From Achromobacter sp. UMC46 (GTDB taxonomy: Bacteria; Pseudomonadota; Gammaproteobacteria; Burkholderiales; Burkholderiaceae_B), in NCBI RefSeq assembly GCF_014170335.1, contig NZ_LZZS01000026.1, positions 62,001 to 126,000 of the forward strand: a stretch of 64,000 nucleotides of DNA, in the 5' to 3' direction. Position 1 is the first letter of the stretch; each line of letters opens with the position of its first letter. The notes under the pieces were generated by a model. The model was given only the letters and a program-made list of their open reading frames with translations, had not been told where the DNA came from and ran no database searches. Shown in pieces: positions 1-8,554 of the stretch. The translations under genes were made by a program, and so were the position numbers.

Positions 1-773
1 GCCGACCAGCCGGCCAGGTCGTCCGCCGTGATGACGCCCCGGTGGGTCGTGCCGCTTTCGTCCATGACGTCGGTGTTGCGCGCGAACTTATCGATCTCGT
101 CGGCGATGAAGCCGCGGTAGAACGCGTCGCGGGCCGCTTCGATCTGGCGCTCGCGATCCGCGCCCGCGGCCTCGGCTTCCTTCAGCACGCGGGTCCAGGT
201 GCGGGCCAGCGCCGGATTGCGGAACAGCTTGCGGGCTTCGGGCACCTTGCCGCCCGGCACGTAGACCTGGGCGGTGGTCGGCCAGTGCGTTTCGAAGAAG
301 TCCTTCAGGCCGGCGATGGTGTTGGAAATGCGCGGCATCAGCGCATGGCCGTGCTCGGCGTAGTAGATGGCGGGCTCCAGCACGTCGCGCACGCGCATCG
401 TGCCGTGGTCGCGCAGCAGCAGCATCCAGGCGTCGAACGCGCCCGGAATCACCGTTGCCAGCAAGCCGTTGCCGGGGATCAGCTTCAACCCTTCGGCGCG
501 GTAGCGCTCAAGCGTGGCCGCGGCAGGCGTCGTGCCTTGGCCGCACAGCACCTCCACCTGGCCGGTGCGCGCCGAATAGAACACCGCGGGCACTTCGCCG
601 GCCGGGCCGACCAGGTGCGGTTCGACCACCTGCAGCACGAACGCCGACGCCGCGCAGGCGTCGAACGCGTTGCCGCCTCGCTCCAGCAGCGACATGCCGG
701 TTGCGCTGGCCAGCCAGTGGGTGGAGGTCACGACACCGAAGGTGCCGAGGATTTCCGGGCGGGTGGTGAACAT
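1..773 (-). CDS. ggt: Gamma-glutamyltransferase, C-terminal part beyond the window
   Basis: Reading leftwards from the ATG at 773, the frame stays open to the window edge (257 codons). The start MFTTRPEILGTFGVVTSTHW, then a stretch containing ERGGNAFDACAA, VEPHLVGPAGEVPAVFY and PGAFDAWM, is typical of the N-terminal half of the gamma-glutamyltransferase (Ntn-hydrolase) family, which cleaves gamma-glutamyl bonds such as in glutathione. The catalytic Thr that starts the small subunit would lie outside the window. Only two bases separate this ATG from the stop of the upstream binding-protein gene, so the two are almost certainly one operon, which suggests uptake and cleavage of glutathione or another gamma-glutamyl compound. 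The family call is firm; substrate and completeness are not visible. Confidence 0.85.
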   Translation of the reverse strand, partial: MFTTRPEILGTFGVVTSTHWLASATGMSLLERGGNAFDACAASAFVLQVVEPHLVGPAGEVPAVFYSARTGQVEVLCGQGTTPAAATLERYRAEGLKLIPGNGLLATVIPGAFDAWMLLLRDHGTMRVRDVLEPAIYYAEHGHALMPRISNTIAGLKDFFETHWPTTAQVYVPGGKVPEARKLFRNPALARTWTRVLKEAEAAGADRERQIEAARDAFYRGFIADEIDKFARNTDVMDESGTTHRGVITADDLAGWS

Positions 774-775
774 GG

Positions 776-2278
776 CTACTTCCCCGTCGCCGTGACGCCC
801 TTCAGGCGGATGAGGCCGTCGGGGTAGGCAACGAAATTCTCCAACTTCTTCTGTACGCCGAACGTCCACGGCAGGTAGAACAGGTAGATGATCGGGCGCT
901 GTTCCTGCATGGCGGTCAGCACCTGGTCGTACATGGCGCGGCGCTTGGCCGTATCGGCTTCGGCGCGGGCGTCGTTCAGCAGCTTGTCCACGCCGGCGTC
1001 GCAGAACTTGCCGTCGTTCAGGTTTCCCTTGCAGCTGAGGTACTGGTGGATATTGCCGCTGGGATCGACGCGGCCCGACCAGCCGCTCTGGCCCACCTCG
1101 AAATCGCCGCGCGCCAGCGACGATTGCAGGGACGCGAACTCGACCGGACGCAGGGTGATGTCGAAGCCGGCTTCGGCGCCCATCGCCTGTACCAGTTCGA
1201 ATACCTGCTGCATGGTCGTGTTGTTGCCGAAGGTGATCTCGAACTTGACGCGGTCGAAACCGGCTTCTTTCAAGAGCGCCTGGGCCTTCTTCGGGTCGCG
1301 GCCCTTGTGCTCGAAGGCGGTGTTGTAGGCGAAGCTGGCGGGCGGGAACGGCTGGTAGGCGGGCTGGAACATGCCTTCACCGATCACCTGGTTCAGCACG
1401 TCGCGGTCGATCGCAAGGTCAAGCGCCTGGCGCACGCGCTTGTCTTTGGCCAGCGGGTTGTTGGCGCGGGCGCCGTTGCCCAGGTTGATCGAGATCGACT
1501 GGAAGCCCAGGCCGGTCACCGGCGCCAGGCGCAGGTTGCGGTCGTCTTTCACGGCCTTGGCATCGCTGGGCGCCACGCGCTCGATGATGTCCAGGTCGCC
1601 CGCGCGCAGGTTGTTCAGGCGCACGGTGTTGTCCGGGATCGGTGTGAAGACCAGGCGGTCGAAGTGGTAGTTGGCGGCGTCCCAGTATTTGGGAAATTTA
1701 TCGAGCACGATGCGGTCGTTCTGCACGCGCTCCTTGAACTGGTAGGGGCCCGAGCACACGGGCTTGCCGCCGGGATCCTTATCGAACGAGGCGGGCGACA
1801 TCATCATGCCGGCGCGGTCAGACAGCTGCGACAGCAGCGAAGCGTCCGGCTCCGACAGGTTCAGCACGACGGTGCTGGCATCCGGCGCGTCGACGCTGGC
1901 GACGGTGGCCAGTTCGCTCTTGCGGTTGCTGTCGGGCAGCGTGCGGGCGCGGTCCAGGTTCGCTTTGACGGCGGCGGCGTTGACCGGCGTGCCGTCATGG
2001 AATACGGCATCGGTGCGCAGCTTGAACGTCAGCGACTTGTTGTCCGGGCTAATCGTCCAGGACTGCGCCAGCTGGGGCACGATCTTCAAGTCGGGGGTGA
2101 TGTCGACGAGCTTGTCGCACAGCGAGGCGAAGACGATGCGGCCCACGAAGGTGCGCGCACGCGCCGGGTCCAGCACGTCCGGGTCGTCCTGCAGGCCGAT
2201 CCGCAAGGTGGACTGGGCTTGGGCCAGTCCGCCCACCAGCATTCCCGCCATAGCCATGGCGGCGCAAATCTTACGCAT
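776..2278 (-). CDS. ABC transporter family 5 substrate-binding protein (DppA/GsiB type)
   Basis: 500 aa. The N-terminus MRKICAAMAMAGMLVGGLAQAQ is a Sec signal peptide ending in AQA. The mature protein has the family 5 pattern: LRIGLQDDPDVLDPARA, then LAQSWTISPDNKSLTFKLR and VFHDGTPVNAAAVKANLDRA. Such periplasmic proteins capture peptides, glutathione, opines or nickel for ABC importers. The ATG at 2278 is chosen over the in-frame ATG 21 bases upstream because GGGAGA lies at good spacing before it. The stop TAG is two bases from the ggt start, so a glutathione or gamma-glutamyl substrate is a reasonable inference. No permease or ATPase gene is adjacent inside the window; they may follow ggt to the left. 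Confidence 0.85.
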   Translation of the reverse strand: MRKICAAMAMAGMLVGGLAQAQSTLRIGLQDDPDVLDPARARTFVGRIVFASLCDKLVDITPDLKIVPQLAQSWTISPDNKSLTFKLRTDAVFHDGTPVNAAAVKANLDRARTLPDSNRKSELATVASVDAPDASTVVLNLSEPDASLLSQLSDRAGMMMSPASFDKDPGGKPVCSGPYQFKERVQNDRIVLDKFPKYWDAANYHFDRLVFTPIPDNTVRLNNLRAGDLDIIERVAPSDAKAVKDDRNLRLAPVTGLGFQSISINLGNGARANNPLAKDKRVRQALDLAIDRDVLNQVIGEGMFQPAYQPFPPASFAYNTAFEHKGRDPKKAQALLKEAGFDRVKFEITFGNNTTMQQVFELVQAMGAEAGFDITLRPVEFASLQSSLARGDFEVGQSGWSGRVDPSGNIHQYLSCKGNLNDGKFCDAGVDKLLNDARAEADTAKRRAMYDQVLTAMQEQRPIIYLFYLPWTFGVQKKLENFVAYPDGLIRLKGVTATGK

Positions 2279-2414
2279 GGATGTTCTCCCTCGATTCATT
2301 TTGTTGGATTCTGCGCCAAGCGCGCGGCGATTGTATAGAGCGCGGGCTGTCTGACAGCTAAACAGGAGACGGCGGCGGCCGCCTCGCGGACGCCACCCAG
2401 GTAGCACGCCCCGC

Positions 2415-3311
2415 TCAGGGCAGCCGACAGGGCGCCGAAAAATCCACCGCGGCGGCGACCGCGGCGCGCAGCCGGGCGACCAGCGCGCGCGTGTCGTCGC
2501 GCCGGTATTGGAACGCGTAGGGCAAGGCGGCCAGCGCCGGTTCGCCGGGCAGGACACGCAAGCTGCCTTCGGCGGCGAGCGCGTCGGCCCAGTGGCTGGG
2601 CAGCAGCCCGACGCCGGTCCCTTCGATCAGCAGGCCGGCGATCGCGCCCCAGTTGTTGCAGCAGAGGCGCACGCCACCGGCTTCGCGCCCGGCCAGCCAA
2701 TCGTCGATGATGCGGGTCGTGCCCGCGCCGGCCGGCAGGGTCACCAGCGGCAGGCGCGCCAGCAGCGCCGTCGTCATGCGGGTTTCGCCGTCCAGCGCGG
2801 CGGGCGAGGCCACCCAGGAGAAACGCGCCTCGCCGATGGGCGTGGACGCGATGTTCGCGCGCGACGACCGCCCTGCGATGACGGCGAAATCCAGTTCGCC
2901 ATCCGCCACGCGCTGCTCCAGCACCTGGCCGATGTCCACGTAAGGTTCCAGCACCAGGTCGGGATAGGCCGCCCGCACGCCGGCGATCAGGCGCGGCAGC
3001 CAGGTCAGCGCGGTCAGCTCGCCCACGCCGAAGCGGCAGCGGCCGCGCAGGCCCGGCGTTTCATTCATGGACGCGCGCACCCGGTCGGCCGCGGCCAGCA
3101 GTTCGCGGGCCTGCGGCACCAGCCGCTGGCCCGCGTCGGTCAGCGCGGCCTTGTGGCCGCTGCGGTCGAACAGCGCCTGGCCCAGCGCTTCCTCAAGCTC
3201 GGTGATGCGCTTGGACAGCGACGACACCGACAGGTGCAGGCGGCCGGCGGCCACGGCGAAGCTGGCGCAGGTGGCGGCCCAATAGAAGGCTTCGAGTTGC
3301 TTGAGGGTCAT
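2415..3311 (-). CDS. LysR-family transcriptional regulator
   Basis: 298 aa, normal LTTR length. Residues 1-60 (MTLKQLEAFYWAATCASFAV, then AAGRLHLSVSSLSKRITELE) form the winged helix-turn-helix. The rest has the periplasmic-binding-like effector domain, including the core around VDIGQVLEQRVADGELDFAV. It lies on the same strand upstream of the binding protein/ggt pair with a 136-base gap and probably controls it; LTTRs more often sit divergently, so this is a weak inference. The gap before the binding-protein gene leaves room for a separate promoter. Confidence 0.9.
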   Translation of the reverse strand: MTLKQLEAFYWAATCASFAVAAGRLHLSVSSLSKRITELEEALGQALFDRSGHKAALTDAGQRLVPQARELLAAADRVRASMNETPGLRGRCRFGVGELTALTWLPRLIAGVRAAYPDLVLEPYVDIGQVLEQRVADGELDFAVIAGRSSRANIASTPIGEARFSWVASPAALDGETRMTTALLARLPLVTLPAGAGTTRIIDDWLAGREAGGVRLCCNNWGAIAGLLIEGTGVGLLPSHWADALAAEGSLRVLPGEPALAALPYAFQYRRDDTRALVARLRAAVAAAVDFSAPCRLP

Positions 3312-3359
3312 GCGGCGATTGTAGGGGGATGCGCCCGCGCCGGGTGGCCCGCCGATGGC

Positions 3360-3998
3360 TTACGCCAGCCGAGGCATCAGCAGATGGGGGGACAAGCGCA
3401 AGGTGTCGATCCCGGCGCGCAGCATGCGTTCGACGCTGGGCCAGATATCGCCCTTCAGGCGGTCGGACCAGCAGATGCTGTCGAACACGCCGTCCACCAG
3501 CGAATGCAGGTAGATGTTGGATAGCCGCACATCCAGCGCGGGCGGCAGGTCTTCGCGCTCGACCGCGACGCGCAGCAGTTTTTCGGACGTGCGCTGCGCG
3601 TAGCGTTCCCACAGGTCGCGGCGGCGCAGCAGCGGTGCATTCTCGTCGCTGCGCTCGCACTTCAGATACAGGATTTCCAGCACGCGCTGCATCGAGCCCT
3701 CTTCCGAGTAGATCCGGATGAACTGGCGCATGGAGGCATACAGCGATTCCAGGGCTTCGCCGTCGGTCGACACCTCGGTCAGGGACGCCGCTTCGCCCAA
3801 TGCCCGGTCGCACATCGCGATGCAAACGTCGATCTTGTTCTTGTAATGGCCGTAGACGGCGCCCCGGGAGACCCCCGCGTGGTCCGCGATGTCGCTCATG
3901 GTGGTGCTGGCCACCCCTTTGGACAGGAACACGTGCTCTGCCGCATCCAGGATGCGGTCGCGGGTGCGTTGGGACTCTTCTTTCGTCTTGCGGGCCAT
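3360..3998 (-). CDS. axyZ: TetR-family repressor AxyZ of the AxyXY-OprZ efflux pump
   Basis: 212 aa. The TetR helix-turn-helix runs through RILDAAEHVFLSKGVASTTM and SDIADHAGVSRGAVYGHYKN; the rest is an alpha-helical ligand domain. AxyZ is the known MexZ-like repressor encoded divergently from axyXY-oprZ in Achromobacter. The ATG at 3998 (MARKTKEES) is preferred to an in-frame ATG at 4013 because GGAG precedes it at nine bases and the upstream ATG has no ribosome site. With this start residue 29 is Val, matching the published numbering of the resistance-associated V29G change, so this copy carries the wild-type residue. The gene diverges from axyX with about 245 bases between the starts. Confidence 0.9.
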   Translation of the reverse strand: MARKTKEESQRTRDRILDAAEHVFLSKGVASTTMSDIADHAGVSRGAVYGHYKNKIDVCIAMCDRALGEAASLTEVSTDGEALESLYASMRQFIRIYSEEGSMQRVLEILYLKCERSDENAPLLRRRDLWERYAQRTSEKLLRVAVEREDLPPALDVRLSNIYLHSLVDGVFDSICWSDRLKGDIWPSVERMLRAGIDTLRLSPHLLMPRLA

Positions 3999-4035
3999 GC
4001 AGGAAATCTCCATGAAAAAGGTTGAGGGAAGGCGC

Positions 4036-4073
4036 GGAAAAACAAACGGCGGCTCACCGGGACGGGAGCCGCC
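4036..4073 (-). terminator. Hairpin with U-tract in the axyZ leader (terminator or attenuator)
   Basis: Eight-base perfect arms (4048-4055 and 4066-4073) enclose a 10-base loop. On the minus strand the stem is followed by GTTTGTTTTTCC (4047-4036), the form of an intrinsic terminator. It points toward axyZ and lies between a candidate axyZ promoter (4106-4135) and the axyZ start (3998), so it could attenuate the repressor's own transcript. The structure is seen; the regulatory role is inferred. Confidence 0.5.
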
Positions 4074-4078
4074 ATTTC

Positions 4079-4097
4079 CACACTGTTAAGAAGTGTG
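4079..4097. promoter_or_regulatory. Palindrome in the axyZ-axyX intergenic region, candidate AxyZ operator
   Basis: CACACT-(GTTAAGA)-AGTGTG, perfect 6-base arms with a 7-base spacer. It lies just downstream of the candidate axyZ promoter and about 150 bases before axyX. TetR repressors of RND pumps usually bind such palindromes between the divergent genes. It could instead pair within the axyZ leader RNA. Confidence 0.4.
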
Positions 4098-4105
4098 CAG
4101 CCGCC

Positions 4106-4135
4106 AGCATACTTTCGAACAAGATAATCAATCAA
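4106..4135 (-). promoter_or_regulatory. Candidate axyZ sigma-70 promoter
   Basis: On the minus strand TTGATT (4135-4130), an 18-base spacer and TATGCT (4111-4106) form a moderate -35/-10 pair. Transcription would begin near 4099, directly before the 4079-4097 palindrome. No equally good promoter is seen for axyX. Confidence 0.35.
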
Positions 4136-4243
4136 GCATGACGGATTAAATGATAGACTCGCCTCCCACCGGGAAAACCCGCGCATTCCCGGCCTGGCAT
4201 CACCCCCGCCCTTCCCACGGGCACACCACAACAACAATCAAAA

Positions 4244-5413
4244 ATGAAGCAACGAGTCCCCTACAAAAAGCTCGCCTTTCTATCCGTATTGGTTCTTATT
4301 ACCGCTTGCTCGAAGCAAGCGCCGGAAGAAGACGCCAAGGCGCCCGCCGAAATCGGCGTCATCATTGCCCGGGCCACGCCCATCGCCGTCACCACCGACC
4401 TGCCCGGCCGGCTGGAGCCCTATCGCGAGGCAGAAGTGCGCGCCCGGGTGGCCGGCATCGTCACCGAACGCCTGTATGAAGAGGGCCAGGACGTGGTCCG
4501 TGGCGCCGCGCTGTTCCAGATCGATCCGGCGCCCCTGCAGGCCGCGTACGACTCCGAGGCCGCCAACCTGGCGCGCGCCCAGGCCAGCCTGTCGGCCGCC
4601 GCCGACAAGCTGCGCCGGTATGCCGACCTGGTCGGCGACCGCGCCATCAGCGAACGCGACCATGCCGAAAGCGTGGCCGACGAACGCCAGGCGCGCGCGC
4701 AGGTCGCGCTGGCGCGTGCCAACCTGCAAAGCGCCAAGCTGCGCCTGGGGTATGCGCGCGTCACCTCGCCCATCGACGGCCGTGCCCGGCGCGCGCTGGT
4801 CACCGAGGGTGCGCTGGTGGGCGAAGGCCAGGCCACGCCGTTGACGGTCGTGCAGCAGCTCGACCCCATCTACGTGAACTTCGCCCAGCCCGCCGCCGAG
4901 GTGATGCAACTGCAGAAGCAGATCCGCGCCGGCGCGTTGCAAGGCGTGGCGCCGGATCAGGTCCGGGTGCGCCTGGTGCTGCCGGACGGGTCCGAATACG
5001 CGCAGGGCGGAACACTTTCGTTCGCGGACCTGGCGGTCGACCCCGGCACCGACAACGTGACGATGCGGGCGCTGTTCGGCAACCCGGGCCGCGACTTGCT
5101 GCCGGGCATGTACGTGCGCGTGCGGCTGGAACAGGCGATCAACCGCGACGCCTATCTGGTGCCGCGCGACGCGCTGCTGCGCACCGCCGAGGGCGCGCAC
5201 CTGCTGGCGGCCGACGAGACCGGCGAGCTGCGCCGCGTTCCCGTCGCCGCGCACCGGCTGCAAGGGCCGAACTGGATCGTCACGCAAGGCCTGACTGGCG
5301 GCGAACGCATCGTCGTGGAGAACGCCGCCCAACTGGCCGCCGGCCAGAAGATCAAGCCCATTGAAAAACCGGCCCCCGGCGCGCAAGCCGCCACCGAGGG
5401 CAAGAAGGGATAA
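4244..5413 (+). CDS. axyX: RND efflux periplasmic adaptor AxyX (membrane-fusion lipoprotein)
   Basis: 389 aa. A lipoprotein signal ends in LITAC, with Cys22 as the lipidated residue. The biotinyl-lipoyl-like half motif around VAGIVTERLYEEGQDVVRGA, an alpha hairpin rich in Ala/Arg (about 95-165), a second lipoyl half at TSPIDGRARRALVTEGALVG and the beta-barrel domain are in the MexX/AmrA order. It bridges the inner-membrane pump AxyY and the outer-membrane channel OprZ. First gene of axyX-axyY-oprZ; three bases separate it from axyY. The assignment to AxyXY-OprZ rests on gene order, the divergent AxyZ and MexXY-like sequence. Confidence 0.9.
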   Translation: MKQRVPYKKLAFLSVLVLITACSKQAPEEDAKAPAEIGVIIARATPIAVTTDLPGRLEPYREAEVRARVAGIVTERLYEEGQDVVRGAALFQIDPAPLQAAYDSEAANLARAQASLSAAADKLRRYADLVGDRAISERDHAESVADERQARAQVALARANLQSAKLRLGYARVTSPIDGRARRALVTEGALVGEGQATPLTVVQQLDPIYVNFAQPAAEVMQLQKQIRAGALQGVAPDQVRVRLVLPDGSEYAQGGTLSFADLAVDPGTDNVTMRALFGNPGRDLLPGMYVRVRLEQAINRDAYLVPRDALLRTAEGAHLLAADETGELRRVPVAAHRLQGPNWIVTQGLTGGERIVVENAAQLAAGQKIKPIEKPAPGAQAATEGKKG

Positions 5414-5416
5414 GCC

Positions 5417-8400
5417 ATGGCGCGTTTCTTTATCGATCGCCCCGTCTTCGCGTGGGTGATCTCGTTGCTGATCATGCTGACCGGCATCCTGTCGATCCGC
5501 GCGCTGCCGGTTGCGCAATACCCGGACATCGCTCCGCCCGTCGTCAACATCGGCGCCAGCTACCCCGGCGCATCCGCCCAGGTGGTCGAAGAGGCCGTCA
5601 CCGCCATCATCGAGCGCGAGATGAACGGCGCGCCCGGCCTGATGTACACCTCGTCCACCAGCGACTCCACCGGCTGGGCCAGCATCAATCTGACGTTCAA
5701 GCAGGGCACCGACCCGGACATCGCCGCCGTGGAAGTGCAGAACCGCCTGAAGGCGGTCGAGCCGCGCCTGCCCGAGTCGGTGCGGCGCGACGGCGTGCGC
5801 GTGGAAAAGGCGGCCGACAACATCCAGCTGGTGGTGTCCTTGAAGTCCGACGGGCGCCTGGACGACATCCAGCTGGGCGAACTGGCGGCCTCCAATGTGC
5901 TGCAGGCGCTGCGCCGCGTGGAAGGCGTGGGCAAGGTGCAGTCTTTCGGCGCGGAAGCGGCAATGCGCATCTGGCCCGATCCCGCCAAGCTGACGGCCCT
6001 GTCGCTGACGCCCGGCGATATCTCGCGCGCCGTGCGCGACCACAACGCGCGCATCACCATCGGCGAACTGGGCAACCAGGCCGTGCCGAAAAATGCGCCG
6101 CTGAACGCCAGCATCGTGGCCGGGGAATCCCTGCACACGCCCGAGCAATTCGCCAACATCCCGCTGCGCGCGCAGCCGGGCGGCGCCACGCTGCGCTTGA
6201 AGGACGTGGCGCGCGTAGAGCTGGGCGGCACCGACTACATGTACTTGTCGCGTGTAAACGGCATGACCGGAACCGGGCTGGGCATCAAGCTGGCGCCAGG
6301 ATCGAACGCCGTGGAGACCACGCGCCGCATCCGCGCCACCATGGACGAACTGGCGCAGTACTTCCCGCCCGGCGTCACGTATGACCTGCCTTACGAGACG
6401 TCCACCTTCGTCGAGATATCGATCCAGAAAGTGCTGATGACGCTGCTGGAAGCGGTGGCCCTGGTGTTCTGCGTGATGTACCTGTTCATGCAGAACTTCC
6501 GCGCCACGCTCATCCCGACGCTGGTGGTGCCGGTGGCGCTGCTGGGCACGCTGGGCGTGATGCTGGCGCTGGGCTTCTCCATCAACGTGCTGACCATGTT
6601 CGGCATGGTGCTGGCCATCGGCATCCTGGTGGACGACGCGATCGTGGTGGTCGAGAACGTGGAACGCATCATGGCCGAGGAAGGCCTGACGGCGCACGAC
6701 GCCACCGTGCGCGCCATGCGCCAGATCAGCGGCGCCATCATGGGCATCACCGTCGTGCTGGTGTCGGTATTCGTACCGATGGCCTTCTTCGACGGCGCGG
6801 TCGGCAACATCTACCGCCAGTTCGCGGTGACGCTGGCCGTATCGATCGCGTTCTCGGCCTTCCTGGCGCTGTCGCTGACGCCCGCGCTGTGCGCCACCCT
6901 GCTCAAGCCCGTGCCGGCCGGCCATCACGAAAAGCGCGGCTTCTTCGGCTGGTTCAACCGTGCCTTCGCGCGCCTGACCGACCGCTACACGGCCCGCGTG
7001 GCGGGCGTGCTGGCCCGGCCCGTACGCTTCGGGCTGGCCTATCTGGCCGTCATCGCCGCGGTGGCCTTCCTGTTCATCCGGCTGCCCTCTTCGTTCCTGC
7101 CCGATGAAGACCAGGGCAGTTTCATGGCCATGGTCATCCTGCCGCAAGGCACGCCTCAAAGCGACACGATGGCGCTGGTGAAGGACGTCGAACGCTACAT
7201 GCTGGAGAACGAGCCGGTCGAATTCGTGTATTCGGTCAATGGCTTCAGCCTGTACGGCAGCGGGCCGAATTCGGCCATGTTCTTCGTGACGCTGAAGGAC
7301 TGGAAGGAACGGCGCGGCGCCACCAAGCATGTGGACGCCGTCGTCGAGCGCATCAACGAAGCCTTTGCCGACCGCAAGAACGCCACCGTGCTTGCGCTGA
7401 ATTCGCCGCCGCTTCCGGACCTGGGTTCCACCTCGGGCTTCGATTTCCGGCTGCAAGACCGCGCGGGCCTGGGCTATCAGGCCCTGACGCGGGCGCGCCA
7501 GCAATTGCTGGAGGCCGCCGCCGAGCATCCGGCGCTGAGCGAAGTGGTGTTCGCCGGCCAGGAAGAGGCGCCGCAGCTGCGGCTGGACATCGACCGCGAC
7601 AAGGCGCAGGCGATGGGCGTGACGATGGACGAAATCAATACGGCGCTGGCCGTGATGTACGGGTCGGACTATATCGGCGACTTCATGCACAACGGCCAGG
7701 TGCGCCGCGTGACGGTGCAGGCCGACGGCAAGAGCCGCGTCGACGTGGACGACGTGTCCCGCCTGCATGTGCGCAACGTGCAAGGCCAGATGGTGCCGAT
7801 TTCGGCGTTCACCACGTTGACCTGGACGATGGGCCCGCCGCAGCTCAGCCGCTACAACGGCTTTCCCACGTTCACGATCAACGGGTCGGCGGCAAAGGGG
7901 CACAGCAGCGGCGAAGCCATGCGCGCCATGGAGGAACTGGCCGCCGGATTGCCGCGCGGCATCGGCTTCGACTGGTCGGGCCAGTCGTATGAGGAACGCC
8001 TGTCCGGCAACCAGGCGGCCGCGCTCTTCGCCTTGTCGGTGCTGATCGTGTTCCTGGCGCTGGCCGCGCTGTATGAAAGCTGGTCCATCCCGCTGGCCGT
8101 GATCCTGGTAGTGCCGCTGGGCGTGATCGGCGCCGTGCTCGGGGTGACCTTGCGCGGCATGCCCAACGACATCTACTTCAAGGTGGGCCTGATCGCCACC
8201 ATCGGCTTGTCGGCCAAGAACGCCATCCTGATCGTGGAGGTGGCCAAGGACCTCGTGCGCGACGGCCAGGGCCTTGTGTCCGCCACGCTGGAAGCCGCGC
8301 GGCTGCGGCTGCGGCCCATCGTGATGACCTCGCTGGCCTTCGGCGTGGGCGTGCTGCCGCTGGCGCTGGCCACCGGCGCGGCCTCGGGCGCGCAGGCGGC

Positions 8401-8554
8401 GATCGGCACCGGCGTGCTGGGCGGCATCATCACCGCGACGGCGCTGGCGATTTTCCTGGTGCCGCTGTTTTTCCTGATCGTGGGCCGCCTGTTCGGCGGG
8501 CGTGCCCGCCCCGCGCGCCCAACCGGCCGCGACCCTGTGGAGACCACGCCATGA
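5417..8554 (+). CDS. axyY: RND multidrug efflux permease AxyY (HAE-1 family)
   Basis: 1045 aa, the size of MexY/AcrB. The protein begins MARFFIDRPVFAWVISLLIM, as HAE-1 pumps do. Twelve membrane segments flank two large periplasmic loops. The proton-relay acidic pair of TM4 is present in GILVDDAIVVVENV (Asp406-Asp407). AxyXY-OprZ is the intrinsic Achromobacter pump exporting aminoglycosides and several other drugs by proton antiport. The 3-prime end overlaps oprZ by four bases (ATGA), so the genes are translationally coupled. Nothing looks truncated. Confidence 0.92.
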   Translation: MARFFIDRPVFAWVISLLIMLTGILSIRALPVAQYPDIAPPVVNIGASYPGASAQVVEEAVTAIIEREMNGAPGLMYTSSTSDSTGWASINLTFKQGTDPDIAAVEVQNRLKAVEPRLPESVRRDGVRVEKAADNIQLVVSLKSDGRLDDIQLGELAASNVLQALRRVEGVGKVQSFGAEAAMRIWPDPAKLTALSLTPGDISRAVRDHNARITIGELGNQAVPKNAPLNASIVAGESLHTPEQFANIPLRAQPGGATLRLKDVARVELGGTDYMYLSRVNGMTGTGLGIKLAPGSNAVETTRRIRATMDELAQYFPPGVTYDLPYETSTFVEISIQKVLMTLLEAVALVFCVMYLFMQNFRATLIPTLVVPVALLGTLGVMLALGFSINVLTMFGMVLAIGILVDDAIVVVENVERIMAEEGLTAHDATVRAMRQISGAIMGITVVLVSVFVPMAFFDGAVGNIYRQFAVTLAVSIAFSAFLALSLTPALCATLLKPVPAGHHEKRGFFGWFNRAFARLTDRYTARVAGVLARPVRFGLAYLAVIAAVAFLFIRLPSSFLPDEDQGSFMAMVILPQGTPQSDTMALVKDVERYMLENEPVEFVYSVNGFSLYGSGPNSAMFFVTLKDWKERRGATKHVDAVVERINEAFADRKNATVLALNSPPLPDLGSTSGFDFRLQDRAGLGYQALTRARQQLLEAAAEHPALSEVVFAGQEEAPQLRLDIDRDKAQAMGVTMDEINTALAVMYGSDYIGDFMHNGQVRRVTVQADGKSRVDVDDVSRLHVRNVQGQMVPISAFTTLTWTMGPPQLSRYNGFPTFTINGSAAKGHSSGEAMRAMEELAAGLPRGIGFDWSGQSYEERLSGNQAAALFALSVLIVFLALAALYESWSIPLAVILVVPLGVIGAVLGVTLRGMPNDIYFKVGLIATIGLSAKNAILIVEVAKDLVRDGQGLVSATLEAARLRLRPIVMTSLAFGVGVLPLALATGAASGAQAAIGTGVLGGIITATALAIFLVPLFFLIVGRLFGGRARPARPTGRDPVETTP

